From the NCBI GenBank assembly GCA_965205525.1, contig OZ242171.1:310001-374000 (forward strand): 64,000 bases of DNA, given 5' to 3'. Position 1 is the first letter of the stretch. Every line of letters begins with the position of its first letter. Under the pieces are notes generated by a model. That model saw nothing but the letters and a program-made list of their open reading frames with translations, did no database searches and was not told the origin of the DNA. This document shows positions 7,410-16,396 of this stretch, in pieces. The DNA comes from G965205525 sp965205525 (GTDB lineage: Bacteria; Pseudomonadota; Gammaproteobacteria; JABABF01). The translations under genes and the position numbers were made by a program.

Positions 7410-10400
7410 TATAGAGACCGTGCTGGTGCTCGGGGCAGGTCCCATCGTCATCGGCCAGGCCTGCGAGTTTGACTATTCCGGTGTGCAGGCATGCCGTGCT
7501 CTGCGGGAAGAGGGATGCCGCGTTGTGCTGGTGAACTCAAACCCAGCCACCATCATGACGGACCCCGCCATCGCCCATGCCACCTACATAGAGCCCATCA
7601 CCTGGCGCACGGCAGCGGCGATTATTGAAGCGGAAAAAGTGGATGCAGTGCTGCCCACCATGGGCGGCCAGACCGCTTTGAATTGCGCCTTGGACTTGGA
7701 TCGAGAGGGAGTGCTTTCCGCCTTTGGGGCGCAGCTGATAGGTGCTCAGCGAGAGGCTATTGACAAGGCGGAAGATCGGGAAAAGTTTGCGCGGGCGATG
7801 CGCTCCATCGGCTTGGAGGTGCCCCGGGCGGCACTGGCCCACAGCTTGGAAGAGTCCCTTCAGGTGCTGGACCAGATCGGCTTTCCCGCCATTATCCGCC
7901 CCTCCTACACCCTCGGCGGTTCCGGCGGCGGCATCGCTTTCAACCGCGAGGAATTCCTGGAGATCTGTCGGCGCGGGCTGGACATGTCTCCCACCAGCGA
8001 GCTCCTGATAGACGAGTCCCTCATCGGCTGGAAGGAGTTTGAGATGGAAGTGGTGCGCGACAGCAATGACAACTGCATCATTGTCTGCTCCATTGAAAAC
8101 TTGGATCCGATGGGCATTCATACCGGCGATTCCATTACCGTCGCCCCGGCCCAGACCCTGACCGATCGGGAATACCAGTGTATGCGCGACAATGCCATCG
8201 CGGTGCTGCGCGAAATCGGCGTGGAGACCGGTGGCTCCAATGTGCAGTTTGCCGTGGACCCCGCCGATGGCCGCCAAGTGGTCATTGAGATGAACCCGCG
8301 GGTGTCTCGCTCCTCGGCGCTGGCTTCTAAGGCGACCGGTTTCCCCATTGCCCGGATCGCCACCAAACTGGCGATGGGCTACACCTTGGACGAGCTGCGA
8401 AACGAAATCACCGGCGATCTGATCCCCGCATCCTTTGAGCCCGCCATTGACTATGTGGTCACCAAAATCCCCCGTTTTGCCTTTGAGAAATTTGAAGAGG
8501 CAGATCCGGTGCTCGGCACGCAGATGAAATCGGTAGGCGAAGTGATGGCCATCGGCCGCAGCTTCCAGGAGTCTCTGCACAAAGCCCTGCGCAGCCTGGA
8601 GAACGGTTCCTACGGCTTGGAGCCTCGGGTGGACCCGGCGGCGTCCGATGCCCGGGAGAAGGTGCAGCGGGAGCTGCACCACTGCGGTCCGGAGCGCCTG
8701 TGGTATGTCGCAGATGCCTTCCGGCTCGGCATGGACTTGGAAAAAGTGGCGCAGCTGACCGGCATTGATCAGTGGTTCCTGTCTTGGATTGAAGACTTGG
8801 TGGCGGAGGAGCTGCGCCTTGAAGGAATGTCCCTGCAGGATTTGGATCGGGAGCGTCTGCTGCATCTCAAGCGCAAGGGTTTTTCAGATCGCCGCTTAGC
8901 GGAGATTCTCGGCTTTGGCGAGGATGCGCTGCGCGAGTGCCGTCAGCGGCTTGCGGTGCAGCCGGTATTCCGGCGCGTGGACACCTGCGCCGCCGAGTTT
9001 CCTTCCTCCACTGCCTACATGTATTCCACCTACGGGGAGGAAGAATGCGAGGCGAAAGCCAGCGAGCGGGAAAAGATCATGGTGCTGGGCAGCGGTCCGA
9101 ACCGCATCGGACAGGGGATTGAGTTTGATTATTGCTGTGTGCACGCCGCCCTCAGCTGTCGCGAGGACGGCTACGAGACTATCATGGTCAACTGCAATCC
9201 GGAGACCGTCTCCACCGACTGCGACACCTCTGATCGCCTGTATTTTGAGCCGGTTACCCTGGAGGATACGCTGGCCATCGTCCGCGTGGAGAGTCCCCGG
9301 GGAGTCATCGTTCAGTTCGGCGGCCAGACGCCCCTGAAGCTGGCCCGGGGATTGCAGCAGGCGGGGGTGCCGATCATCGGCACCAGCCCGGATGCCATAG
9401 ACCAGGCGGAAGACCGAGAGCGTTTTCAAAAAATCATTCACAAACTCGGTCTTAGGCAGCCGAAGAACGCCACCGCCCGCAGTGCCGAGGAGGCAGTGCG
9501 CCTGGCGGAGGGCATCGGCTATCCGCTGGTGGTGCGTCCCTCCTATGTCCTGGGCGGGCGCGCCATGGAGGTGGTCTATAACAGCACTGAGCTCTGGCAC
9601 TATATGCAGGGTGCGATGCGGGCCTCCGAAGATGCGCCGGTGCTCTTGGATCATTTCCTAGATCGGGCGATTGAGGTGGATATTGACGCGGTCAGCGACG
9701 GTCGCGAGGTGGTGATCGGCGCCATCATGCAGCACATTGAGCAGGCCGGGGTGCATTCCGGTGATTCCGCCTGCGCCCTCCCGCCCTACAGTCTATCGGA
9801 GGAGCAGTGTGCCGAAATGCGCAAGATTGTGACGGCCCTGGCCCGCTCTCTGAAGGTTGTGGGTCTGATCAATGTGCAGCTGGCGGTGCAGGACGGCAAG
9901 ATTTATGTCATTGAGGTAAATCCCCGGGCCTCCCGCACCGTCCCCTTTGTGTCAAAAGCCATCGGTGTGTCCTTGGCGGCCATTGCCGCCCGCTGCATGA
10001 CTGGCCGCTCCTTGGCAGCGCAGGGCTTTACCGAGGAGATCCAGCCCCCCTGTGCCACTGTCAAGGAGGCGATCTTTCCCTTTGTCAAGTTTCCCGGTGT
10101 GGACCCGATCCTGGGGCCGGAGATGAAATCCACCGGTGAAGTGATGGGCTTTGGCGACACCTTCGCCGAGGCGTATGCCAAGGCGCAGCTGGCGGCGGGG
10201 GAAACCCTGCCTGCCCTTGATGGAGTGCGCCCGCCTGCAGCACTGCTCAGCGTGCGCGAGTCCGACAAGTCGGGAGCTGCCGCCTTGGGGGTGAAACTGC
10301 AGGCCCTCGGTTTTCGGCTGGTCGCAACGAAGGGCACGGCCCGGGCACTCCGTGAGGCAGGTTGCGAGGTGCGCCAGCTGAACAAGGTCAAGGAGGGGCG

Positions 10401-10650
10401 CCCCCATGTGGTGGATGCCATTAAGAACGGCGAGATTGACTTCATCGTCAACACTACCGAGGGCCGGGCATCCATTATCGATTCCGCCACGATTCGCCGC
10501 TCCGCCTTGAGTGGAGGGATTTACTACACCACCACCTTGGCGGGTGCCGAGGCGTGCTGCCAGGCTATGCAGACCGGCACCGGTGCCGAGGTCCGGGTGC
10601 GCTGTCTGCAAACTTTGCATGGAGAGCGGGGCAGTGGGCTGCACTCTTAG
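7393..10650 (+). CDS. carB: Carbamoyl-phosphate synthase large subunit CarB
   Basis: CarB makes carbamoyl phosphate from bicarbonate, ammonia and two ATP. The 1085 residues (E. coli 1073) show the duplicated ATP-grasp halves: MPKRTDIETVLVLGAGPIVI opens the first and KIMVLGSGPNRIGQGIEFDY the second. A C-terminal MGS-like allosteric domain covers about residues 940-1085. ATG 7393 lies inside carA in another frame, so translation is probably coupled. In relatives such as Pseudomonas greA follows carB closely; here 3.7 kb intervenes. Confidence 0.98.
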   Translation: MPKRTDIETVLVLGAGPIVIGQACEFDYSGVQACRALREEGCRVVLVNSNPATIMTDPAIAHATYIEPITWRTAAAIIEAEKVDAVLPTMGGQTALNCALDLDREGVLSAFGAQLIGAQREAIDKAEDREKFARAMRSIGLEVPRAALAHSLEESLQVLDQIGFPAIIRPSYTLGGSGGGIAFNREEFLEICRRGLDMSPTSELLIDESLIGWKEFEMEVVRDSNDNCIIVCSIENLDPMGIHTGDSITVAPAQTLTDREYQCMRDNAIAVLREIGVETGGSNVQFAVDPADGRQVVIEMNPRVSRSSALASKATGFPIARIATKLAMGYTLDELRNEITGDLIPASFEPAIDYVVTKIPRFAFEKFEEADPVLGTQMKSVGEVMAIGRSFQESLHKALRSLENGSYGLEPRVDPAASDAREKVQRELHHCGPERLWYVADAFRLGMDLEKVAQLTGIDQWFLSWIEDLVAEELRLEGMSLQDLDRERLLHLKRKGFSDRRLAEILGFGEDALRECRQRLAVQPVFRRVDTCAAEFPSSTAYMYSTYGEEECEAKASEREKIMVLGSGPNRIGQGIEFDYCCVHAALSCREDGYETIMVNCNPETVSTDCDTSDRLYFEPVTLEDTLAIVRVESPRGVIVQFGGQTPLKLARGLQQAGVPIIGTSPDAIDQAEDRERFQKIIHKLGLRQPKNATARSAEEAVRLAEGIGYPLVVRPSYVLGGRAMEVVYNSTELWHYMQGAMRASEDAPVLLDHFLDRAIEVDIDAVSDGREVVIGAIMQHIEQAGVHSGDSACALPPYSLSEEQCAEMRKIVTALARSLKVVGLINVQLAVQDGKIYVIEVNPRASRTVPFVSKAIGVSLAAIAARCMTGRSLAAQGFTEEIQPPCATVKEAIFPFVKFPGVDPILGPEMKSTGEVMGFGDTFAEAYAKAQLAAGETLPALDGVRPPAALLSVRESDKSGAAALGVKLQALGFRLVATKGTARALREAGCEVRQLNKVKEGRPHVVDAIKNGEIDFIVNTTEGRASIIDSATIRRSALSGGIYYTTTLAGAEACCQAMQTGTGAEVRVRCLQTLHGERGSGLHS

Positions 10651-10651
10651 G

Positions 10652-10817
10652 CGATTGCAGAATCTGGCTCAGAGAGGAATGCTGTTATGCGGAAGCTGCT
10701 GCTGACAGCTTTGGTGCAGGTCACTCACATCACTGCTATTCGCTGTACCGGCAAGATGGTATTCGGTGCCACTGTGGACTTGCTGGAAGCAGAGGGCAGG
10801 TCTGCCCAGCGCAGCAA
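10652..10817 (+). pseudogene. Decayed, internally deleted copy of greA
   Basis: Two blocks align with intact greA. From CGATTGCA (10652) through ATG 10687 the offset to greA (14321, ATG 14356) is a constant 3669 bases. From GTGCAG (10714) onward the offset is 3855, so 186 bases (62 codons, in frame) are missing. The second block encodes TGKMVFGATVDLLEAE against TGKVVFGATVDLLEVE in GreA. Homology stops at the G tract at 10818. The frame from ATG 10687 stays open into the surface-protein gene when the tract is 13 G, so a fusion could be made. Confidence 0.85.
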
Positions 10818-10830
10818 GGGGGGGGGGGGG
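10818..10830 (+). repeat. Run of 13 G immediately upstream of the surface-protein start
   Basis: The tract sits between the greA remnant and ATG 10834, followed only by AGA. Homopolymers this long slip readily. Length changes would alter the spacing and strength of the ribosome-binding region, or shift the frame of the longer ORF starting at 10687. Confidence 0.9.
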
Positions 10831-10833
10831 AGA

Positions 10834-13800
10834 ATGCCGTTTATAGATCGGAGATGCCAGCCAGCGTACCGGTCCCTGGGGATATGGGGCATTTTTCTGG
10901 CAGCAGTCCTGCTGCTGCCGCTCTTTTTAGCTGCTGCATCTGCCGATGCACAGGAGCTGCTGACCTTGACGCCGAGCCAGTCGGGCAGCCAGGTGCGGGT
11001 CGGATTGGAGGCCGACAATGCGCCGGCGACATCAGTGACTGTGACGGTGCAGGCAACCTTGCAGGGGACGGCAATAAGCGAAACTACATCCATCATGCTC
11101 GGTCCGGATGCTGCGGCCGGCTTCGGCGAATTTCCGGTGGGCGGATTGCCGCCGGGGGACTATGACTTTACAGTAGTGACATCGGCGCCCCCCGGCATTG
11201 TCAGCAATGCACTGCAAGGCATCACGACGCTGACAGTGGAGCTGGGGGTGAGCTATACCTTGCCGGATGGACCGGAGCTGCCGGCAGGGGTTCCCGTGAG
11301 CGTTATCGTAACGCTCAACAGTACAGCAACTGTTGTGATAACGGCTGAAGGAGTTGCCGGAAGCAGCAGCGGAACTAGGGTGGAGGGGAGGCTCGAAAAT
11401 CTTCCAATTGTTTTACGCGGACGCGTTCCAACTAGCACCGTGTCTTTCCCTGCAGATGGTCTTGTTCAGACGGTATTTTTTACAGAGTATATCTTTCGGT
11501 CGGCGTTTTCTGGAACTGGAACAGGATTTACCATAGATTCTGGTATATGGAGATTTACGGCTAATGGCGGCAGCATATCTCTCAACAACGATGGTGTGAC
11601 CAGGCTGACTATAAAGGAGCCAGTCCCGGCAACCTTGACATCCTCTAAATTCATACTTGCAGTGGGCGATTCTTTCGATGTTATTCTGAGAGTGGAACCC
11701 CCGGGGATAGATGAAAGGGTAGGAGGACTGACATTGGATATCTCTGTTCTTGGTCTTTTTTTCGGTTTCCCTGTAGATCCGCTGACTACATTTACATCAG
11801 GGCCTGTGCCAGCGAACATAAGAGATCAGGGCGAACATAATCTTAATGTTGGTAGTGGCGGCATCCGAAGTGCGTCCTTTAATAAGTCCTTTATGGTTAA
11901 CGCTCTCAGTTTGAGTGTTGATAGAAGACGGATCTCTGTCGTGCTGCCAACGGTGACTATTGAACCGGAGGCGCCGCTGATAGAAGTGGATAGCACGATG
12001 CAGCGGATAGTGGCAGCGGGGAGCGATGTTCGTTTTGAGCTCAGTGCAGATTTGGCACCTTCAGAGGAAGTAAACATCACGGTGAGCGCGGTCAGCGAGG
12101 GGACGACGATGATAGTTACTGCTGTCCTGTCGACAAGTACATCCACGGCAGAAGCAGTATTCAGCGGGCCCAATGCTCTCGGCGAGGGGACCTGGAAGTT
12201 TAGTGCTGCGGCAGATGTGGCGGACAGGGTGGCGTTTCAGCCAATACCATCGGTAGTTGTGCTGAGGCCGAAGATAACCCTCACACCAGGGAGCGGTGCA
12301 GAGGAGGTGCTGGCCGGCCGGCCGGTGCGCCTGGCGGTGGCGGCGATACCCCTTGCACCGAGCGGAGAGGTGACGATAGAAGTGATGGCAGTCCATGCAG
12401 ATGGGACTGGCGGCGGCATGGTTACCGTTAATCTGTCGCCGGATACGGCAACTGCACAGGCGGTGTTCACCCCCCCGCAGATGCTGGGGCGGACAGGGGA
12501 ATGGACTTTTACTGCAACAGCAGAACCGGAGGGTCTGGTGGAGGTTGCCCAGGCCAGCACCGCTGTGACAGTGGTGCTGCCCTCGCTGGTGCTCACAGCG
12601 GAGGAGACGTTTGTAATACAGGGTAACCCGGTGCGGCTGCTGGTCCATACAAATGCTCCGGTACAAAGGGATGTCATCGTGACAGTGACAGGAATGTCCT
12701 CAGGAAATCAAACAACGATGACCGTGTCTCTGACACCAGTTAACTCCACGGGGACGGCTGATTTCGGCCCACTGGCGGAAGGTGTATGGGTCTTTACAGC
12801 GAGTGCTGCACCAGAAGACATCGTGGAGACAACATCCGCTGTAAGCCAAGTGACCGTGGTGGTGAATACCGAAAGGCTATTGAGCAGTGTTTCCCTGACC
12901 CCGATGCAGATCGTAGAGGGAGCTTCCGCCACATTAAGGGTGGTAATAACTGATGCAGCGAACACCACGCGGATATTAAGTATCCAAAGGGATGGCACCG
13001 AAGAGAGTACTTTGACTATAACTGCTGGTTCAACCTCGGCGGAGGTGATCGTGAGAGGGGATGGTCCCGGCGCCTATACCTATTCCCTGGCAGATCCAGA
13101 CAACTCGTTTGACAATGAGGGAGAGTTCTCACTGCCGCTGCGTGTAGTGGCGGACATACGGCTCAGCCTTGAACCCGTCCAGGGCAGCCTGCCTATTGCC
13201 GGCAATGCAGTGAGGATTACTGCATCTCTTCTGAATGCGACCGGCAGTGCTCTACGGTTAGAGGCGGGCGTTACCCTGACCCTGCAGGCAGAAGCAGACA
13301 CAGGAGGTCTCATCCCAGACATCGCTCTGCAAATAGCTGAGATGACAACCAGCGGCGCGACAACATTCATCCCGCCGACAACCGGCGCCTGGACGGTGAC
13401 GGTAAGTGCTTACTTGCCGTCGGATGCCCTGCTGGCACCGACGGCAGAAATTACATCTGCGACAATTGCAGTGAGCCCGCGATTGCGCCTGCTGCTGATA
13501 CCGAACGCATCTACGGTGCCGTTCGGCAATCCCATAACTATCAGGATCGTAAATACAGAGCCCGCCAGCGAAGTGGAGATCACGGGATTGACAGTGAGGG
13601 CATCCCAGCCAGGGCAGACGGCTGTGGACAGAAGCTTGGACAGCTTTGCGCTGCCCGCAGAGATAGTATTCAAACTGAGCACAGGCACTTGGAGCTTTGA
13701 AGTAGCTGCTGCAGAGCCTGTATATGGAATAGATATTTCAGCGGCGACAGCTACCGTAACCGTGGAGGACAGAAGACTTGATTTTAGCAGCCAGCCAGAC

Positions 13801-14106
13801 GGAGTAGACGCGGATGATCTGATATTGCTGCTGCGCTACTTAGCACTGTGCCCAGGGGAAGCTGCGACGGACTGCCAGGCAATGGGGACTCTTACAGACG
13901 GCCTGAGCGGAGGTGCCGCCGCCTATGATTTGAGTCAACTGACGCCCTCTTTGCAGGAAGTTGATTTGGGGAGTGAACCGTATATTCTTCCGTTGTATAA
14001 CTACCTGTCGGGCATCCGGAATGAGAGAGTTTTCCCCGCTTCCGTGCCGGCGGCAGAGCACGACAGACTGCTGCAGAGAATTCGGCAGCTGCTAGGCATA
14101 GAATAA
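10834..14106 (+). CDS. Secreted or surface protein with Ig-like repeats and a dockerin-like C-terminus
   Basis: Family not recognised. ATG 10834 gives a 1090-residue protein with a clear signal peptide: basic N-terminus, hydrophobic GIFLAAVLLLPLFLAAA and likely cleavage after SADA. The body is built of beta-rich units of about 95 residues, each with an R/V-rich strand, a VTVTV-like strand and a W-x-F-T-A strand (for example GEWTFTATAEP, GVWVFTASAAP), typical of bacterial Ig-like repeats. Near residue 985, DGVDADDLILLLRYL resembles a dockerin calcium-binding helix; a Leu-rich tail follows. Parts of 11400-11960 are visibly more A+T-rich. A start at 10687 would fuse the greA remnant and bury the signal peptide, so I prefer 10834. 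It interrupts the carB-greA linkage. Confidence 0.75.
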   Translation: MPFIDRRCQPAYRSLGIWGIFLAAVLLLPLFLAAASADAQELLTLTPSQSGSQVRVGLEADNAPATSVTVTVQATLQGTAISETTSIMLGPDAAAGFGEFPVGGLPPGDYDFTVVTSAPPGIVSNALQGITTLTVELGVSYTLPDGPELPAGVPVSVIVTLNSTATVVITAEGVAGSSSGTRVEGRLENLPIVLRGRVPTSTVSFPADGLVQTVFFTEYIFRSAFSGTGTGFTIDSGIWRFTANGGSISLNNDGVTRLTIKEPVPATLTSSKFILAVGDSFDVILRVEPPGIDERVGGLTLDISVLGLFFGFPVDPLTTFTSGPVPANIRDQGEHNLNVGSGGIRSASFNKSFMVNALSLSVDRRRISVVLPTVTIEPEAPLIEVDSTMQRIVAAGSDVRFELSADLAPSEEVNITVSAVSEGTTMIVTAVLSTSTSTAEAVFSGPNALGEGTWKFSAAADVADRVAFQPIPSVVVLRPKITLTPGSGAEEVLAGRPVRLAVAAIPLAPSGEVTIEVMAVHADGTGGGMVTVNLSPDTATAQAVFTPPQMLGRTGEWTFTATAEPEGLVEVAQASTAVTVVLPSLVLTAEETFVIQGNPVRLLVHTNAPVQRDVIVTVTGMSSGNQTTMTVSLTPVNSTGTADFGPLAEGVWVFTASAAPEDIVETTSAVSQVTVVVNTERLLSSVSLTPMQIVEGASATLRVVITDAANTTRILSIQRDGTEESTLTITAGSTSAEVIVRGDGPGAYTYSLADPDNSFDNEGEFSLPLRVVADIRLSLEPVQGSLPIAGNAVRITASLLNATGSALRLEAGVTLTLQAEADTGGLIPDIALQIAEMTTSGATTFIPPTTGAWTVTVSAYLPSDALLAPTAEITSATIAVSPRLRLLLIPNASTVPFGNPITIRIVNTEPASEVEITGLTVRASQPGQTAVDRSLDSFALPAEIVFKLSTGTWSFEVAAAEPVYGIDISAATATVTVEDRRLDFSSQPDGVDADDLILLLRYLALCPGEAATDCQAMGTLTDGLSGGAAAYDLSQLTPSLQEVDLGSEPYILPLYNYLSGIRNERVFPASVPAAEHDRLLQRIRQLLGIE

Positions 14107-14355
14107 GAGTCCTCATCACAAGGCAGCGCCTGCTGCCGGCGATACCCTTTCGCTGTCCGGCTGGATGCTGCTAAAGGCCTGGCAGCCCGGGGCGAGTGCT
14201 GCCGATACGGATGTGTATTAGAATAGACCGTCTCCTGCAGGCAGGCAGCTGAGAAGGGTTTTCCTTGGGCGGGGAGAGCTATCTTGGGCAACCGGCGAAG
14301 AGCAGCAGACTATATTTAAACGATTGCAAAGCTTGGTTCGGGGGTCTTGGATTTC

Positions 14356-14832
14356 ATGCAGAGAGTCCCGATGACAACCGCTGGCGAAAAGCGCCTGCGC
14401 GAAGATCTGGAGCAGCTGAAGGGGGAGGAGCGACCGCGCATCACGGCGGCCATTGCCGAGGCCCGCGCCCACGGCGATCTGAGCGAGAACGCCGAATACC
14501 ACGCGGCCCGGGAGAGACAGGGCTTCGTTGAGGCTCGCATACGGGACTTGGAAGCCAAGCTCTCCTCGGTGCAGATCATTGATATCACAGCTATTCCCTA
14601 CACCGGCAAAGTGGTGTTCGGTGCTACTGTGGATTTGCTGGAAGTAGAGGAGGGGACGGAGCAGAGATACCAGATTGTTGGCGAAGACGAGGCCGATGCG
14701 GCTGAGCGGCGGATTTCCGTGACCTCACCGATGGCCAGGGCGCTAATCGGCAAAGGGGAGGGGGAAGTGGTAACGGTTAAAGCGCCCTCCAGCGAAATCG
14801 GATATGAGATAAAAAAAGTCCATCATATCTAG
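14356..14832 (+). CDS. greA: Transcription elongation factor GreA
   Basis: GreA stimulates RNA cleavage by backtracked RNA polymerase. The 158 residues (same length as E. coli GreA) show the N-terminal coiled coil with the acidic tip HGDLSENAEYHAARERQGF and the C-terminal FKBP-like domain ending in VKAPSSEIGYEIKKV. ATG 14356 begins MQRVPMTTAGEKRLRE; a TTG at 14347 would add three residues. The 249 bases between the surface-protein gene and greA hold no gene I can support; TATATTTAAACG near 14311 could supply a promoter -10. Confidence 0.97.
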   Translation: MQRVPMTTAGEKRLREDLEQLKGEERPRITAAIAEARAHGDLSENAEYHAARERQGFVEARIRDLEAKLSSVQIIDITAIPYTGKVVFGATVDLLEVEEGTEQRYQIVGEDEADAAERRISVTSPMARALIGKGEGEVVTVKAPSSEIGYEIKKVHHI

Positions 14833-14897
14833 TATTGCACCCAGCTTGAAGTTCGCCTTGATGGTGCTGTGGAGATAGGCCCCTATATCAGTTGCGA

Positions 14898-15512
14898 TCA
14901 ATTTTTTTCTCCCAAGAGATACAGCTCTCGGGATGCGGCCCGGGAAGCATCTGGCTTCAGGATTTTTTTGCGGCAAAAACTGCGGCTGAACTTTGCGTTC
15001 AGTTCTTCAAATTCTTCTCCCTGAAATGCCTTCAGGAGAATCTTTCCCCCTGGAGCTAGGCCGCGTTCGGCAAAGGCCATGACCTTGGCAGCGAGCTCGG
15101 CGGAGGCGGCCTGATCTCTGGCAGCGATTCCGCTTAGGTTGGGCGCCATATCGGACAGCAGGAGCTCCGCCTGCCGTCCCTTCAGAGCCTCTAGCACCCT
15201 CTCCCCCGCGCCCTCTTCGGTGAAATCAGCGTGAATGAAGCACACGCCGGAAATCGGCTCCATCGGCAGCAGGTCCAGGGCGATAACCTGTCCCCCGGGG
15301 CCGACCCGCTTTGCCGCCGCCTGGGACCAGCTCCCCGGGGCGGAGCCCAAGTCCACCACTGAGATCCCCGGAGTGAGCAGGTGCGCTCGGCGGTCCATTT
15401 CCAGCAGCTTGAAGGCTGCCCGGGAGCGGTAGCCCGCCTCCCGGGCCTGCCGCACCCAGGGGTCGGCATTTTGAGCGTGCAGCCAGCGGCGGCTCTTGCG
15501 GCGCGAGACCAT
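14898..15512 (-). CDS. rlmE: 23S rRNA (uridine-2'-O)-methyltransferase RlmE
   Basis: RlmE (FtsJ/RrmJ) methylates U2552 of 23S rRNA using SAM. The 204 residues hold the SAM-binding VDLGSAPGSWSQ and catalytic landmarks of the K-D-K-E tetrad: Lys in AAFKLLEMD, Asp in LLSDMAPN, Lys in ILLKAFQGEE, and Glu in SRELYLLG. It converges on greA, with 65 bases between them, and lies 12 bases downstream of ccmH on the same strand, so it is probably read from the ccm operon. Confidence 0.96.
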   Translation of the reverse strand: MVSRRKSRRWLHAQNADPWVRQAREAGYRSRAAFKLLEMDRRAHLLTPGISVVDLGSAPGSWSQAAAKRVGPGGQVIALDLLPMEPISGVCFIHADFTEEGAGERVLEALKGRQAELLLSDMAPNLSGIAARDQAASAELAAKVMAFAERGLAPGGKILLKAFQGEEFEELNAKFSRSFCRKKILKPDASRAASRELYLLGEKN

Positions 15513-15524
15513 GGGATTGGCAGC

Positions 15525-16358
15525 CTATTTTTCCTGCTGCTCCGCCGCCTCTGCCAGAATTTCTGCCAGGGCGGCCATGCGCAGCCAAGTCTTCTCTTCG
15601 GGCATGCGCTCGCTGAGAGATCTGTACATCTCTGCCGCCCCTCGGTACTGCCCTGTCTGCAGGCGGCTTTTGGCCAGCAGCACCATGTATTCTGAGCGCT
15701 CCGGATTGCTCTGGTGCCTGCTCTCCAGAAGGGGTGCCAGCGTATTCCAGTCCGGCTCTCCCTCCAGCTGGCGCGTTAGCTGCCAGTCCCGCCGCGCGCC
15801 GAGTCCCTCGTACAGCGCCAGGCTGCCGAGGATCGCTGCCAGCAGGAGTATGCCGAGCAGCCGGCAGGGCGGCGATGGATTCGTGCCGGTAGGTCTGTGC
15901 CCACTTCCCGGGGGGCCTGGCGGAATAGCCTCCCCTGTCGCCGCACTTGTTGTCTGCTCTCCCCTGGCAGCATTGCGCCCCCGTCGCCGGTAATACCGCA
16001 GCAGCAGCAGCAGGCCCGCTCCGCCCAGGAGCAGAGGTGCCAGCCACAGCGGTGCGGAGCTGGAAAAGCGGGGGCGATAGCGGATGAATTCGCCGTAGCG
16101 CTCCGACATGAATGCCAGGATTTCATCATCGCTTCGCCCCTCGTGCAGCAGTCGGTGGAGCGCTTGGCGCAAGTCCATCGCCACCGGGGCATCGGAATCC
16201 CGCAGACTCTGATTGCTGCATTTGGGACAGCGCAGTTCCGCCGCCAGGTGCTGGTAGCGCAGCCGCAGCGTCTCGTCGGCAAAATCCAAGGGCTCCAGTC
16301 CGCTTCCCGTCGGGGCAAGGAGGAGCAGGAGCAGGAGCAGTGCCCGGGTTCTTTTCAC
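15525..16358 (-). CDS. ccmH: Cytochrome c maturation protein CcmH (CcmH-CcmI fusion type)
   Basis: CcmH presents reduced apocytochrome to the CcmF heme lyase. The 277 residues have a signal-like hydrophobic N-terminus (RALLLLLLLLAP), the redox motif LRCPKCSNQSL, a membrane segment (APLWLAPLLLGGAGLLLLLR), a second one (LLGILLLAAILGSLALY) and a short TPR-like tail as in CcmI. E. coli CcmH is a similar but longer fusion. GTG 16358 is chosen because GGGAGGA lies eight bases upstream; an in-frame ATG at 16442 would overlap ccmG and spoil the signal sequence. Confidence 0.93.
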   Translation of the reverse strand: MKRTRALLLLLLLLAPTGSGLEPLDFADETLRLRYQHLAAELRCPKCSNQSLRDSDAPVAMDLRQALHRLLHEGRSDDEILAFMSERYGEFIRYRPRFSSSAPLWLAPLLLGGAGLLLLLRYYRRRGRNAARGEQTTSAATGEAIPPGPPGSGHRPTGTNPSPPCRLLGILLLAAILGSLALYEGLGARRDWQLTRQLEGEPDWNTLAPLLESRHQSNPERSEYMVLLAKSRLQTGQYRGAAEMYRSLSERMPEEKTWLRMAALAEILAEAAEQQEK

Positions 16359-16396
16359 AGCGATTTTCCTCCCGCTGCACTCATCGCAATCGCCGC

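Noticed and set aside
10687..14106. Surface protein starting at ATG 10687
   Set aside because: The first 49 residues derive from greA and would bury the signal peptide; kept only as a possible alternative linked to the G tract.
14898..15512. Long antisense ORFs over rlmE, the ccm genes, carB and gltB
   Set aside because: High-GC shadow frames without conserved motifs, each opposite a clearly conserved gene.
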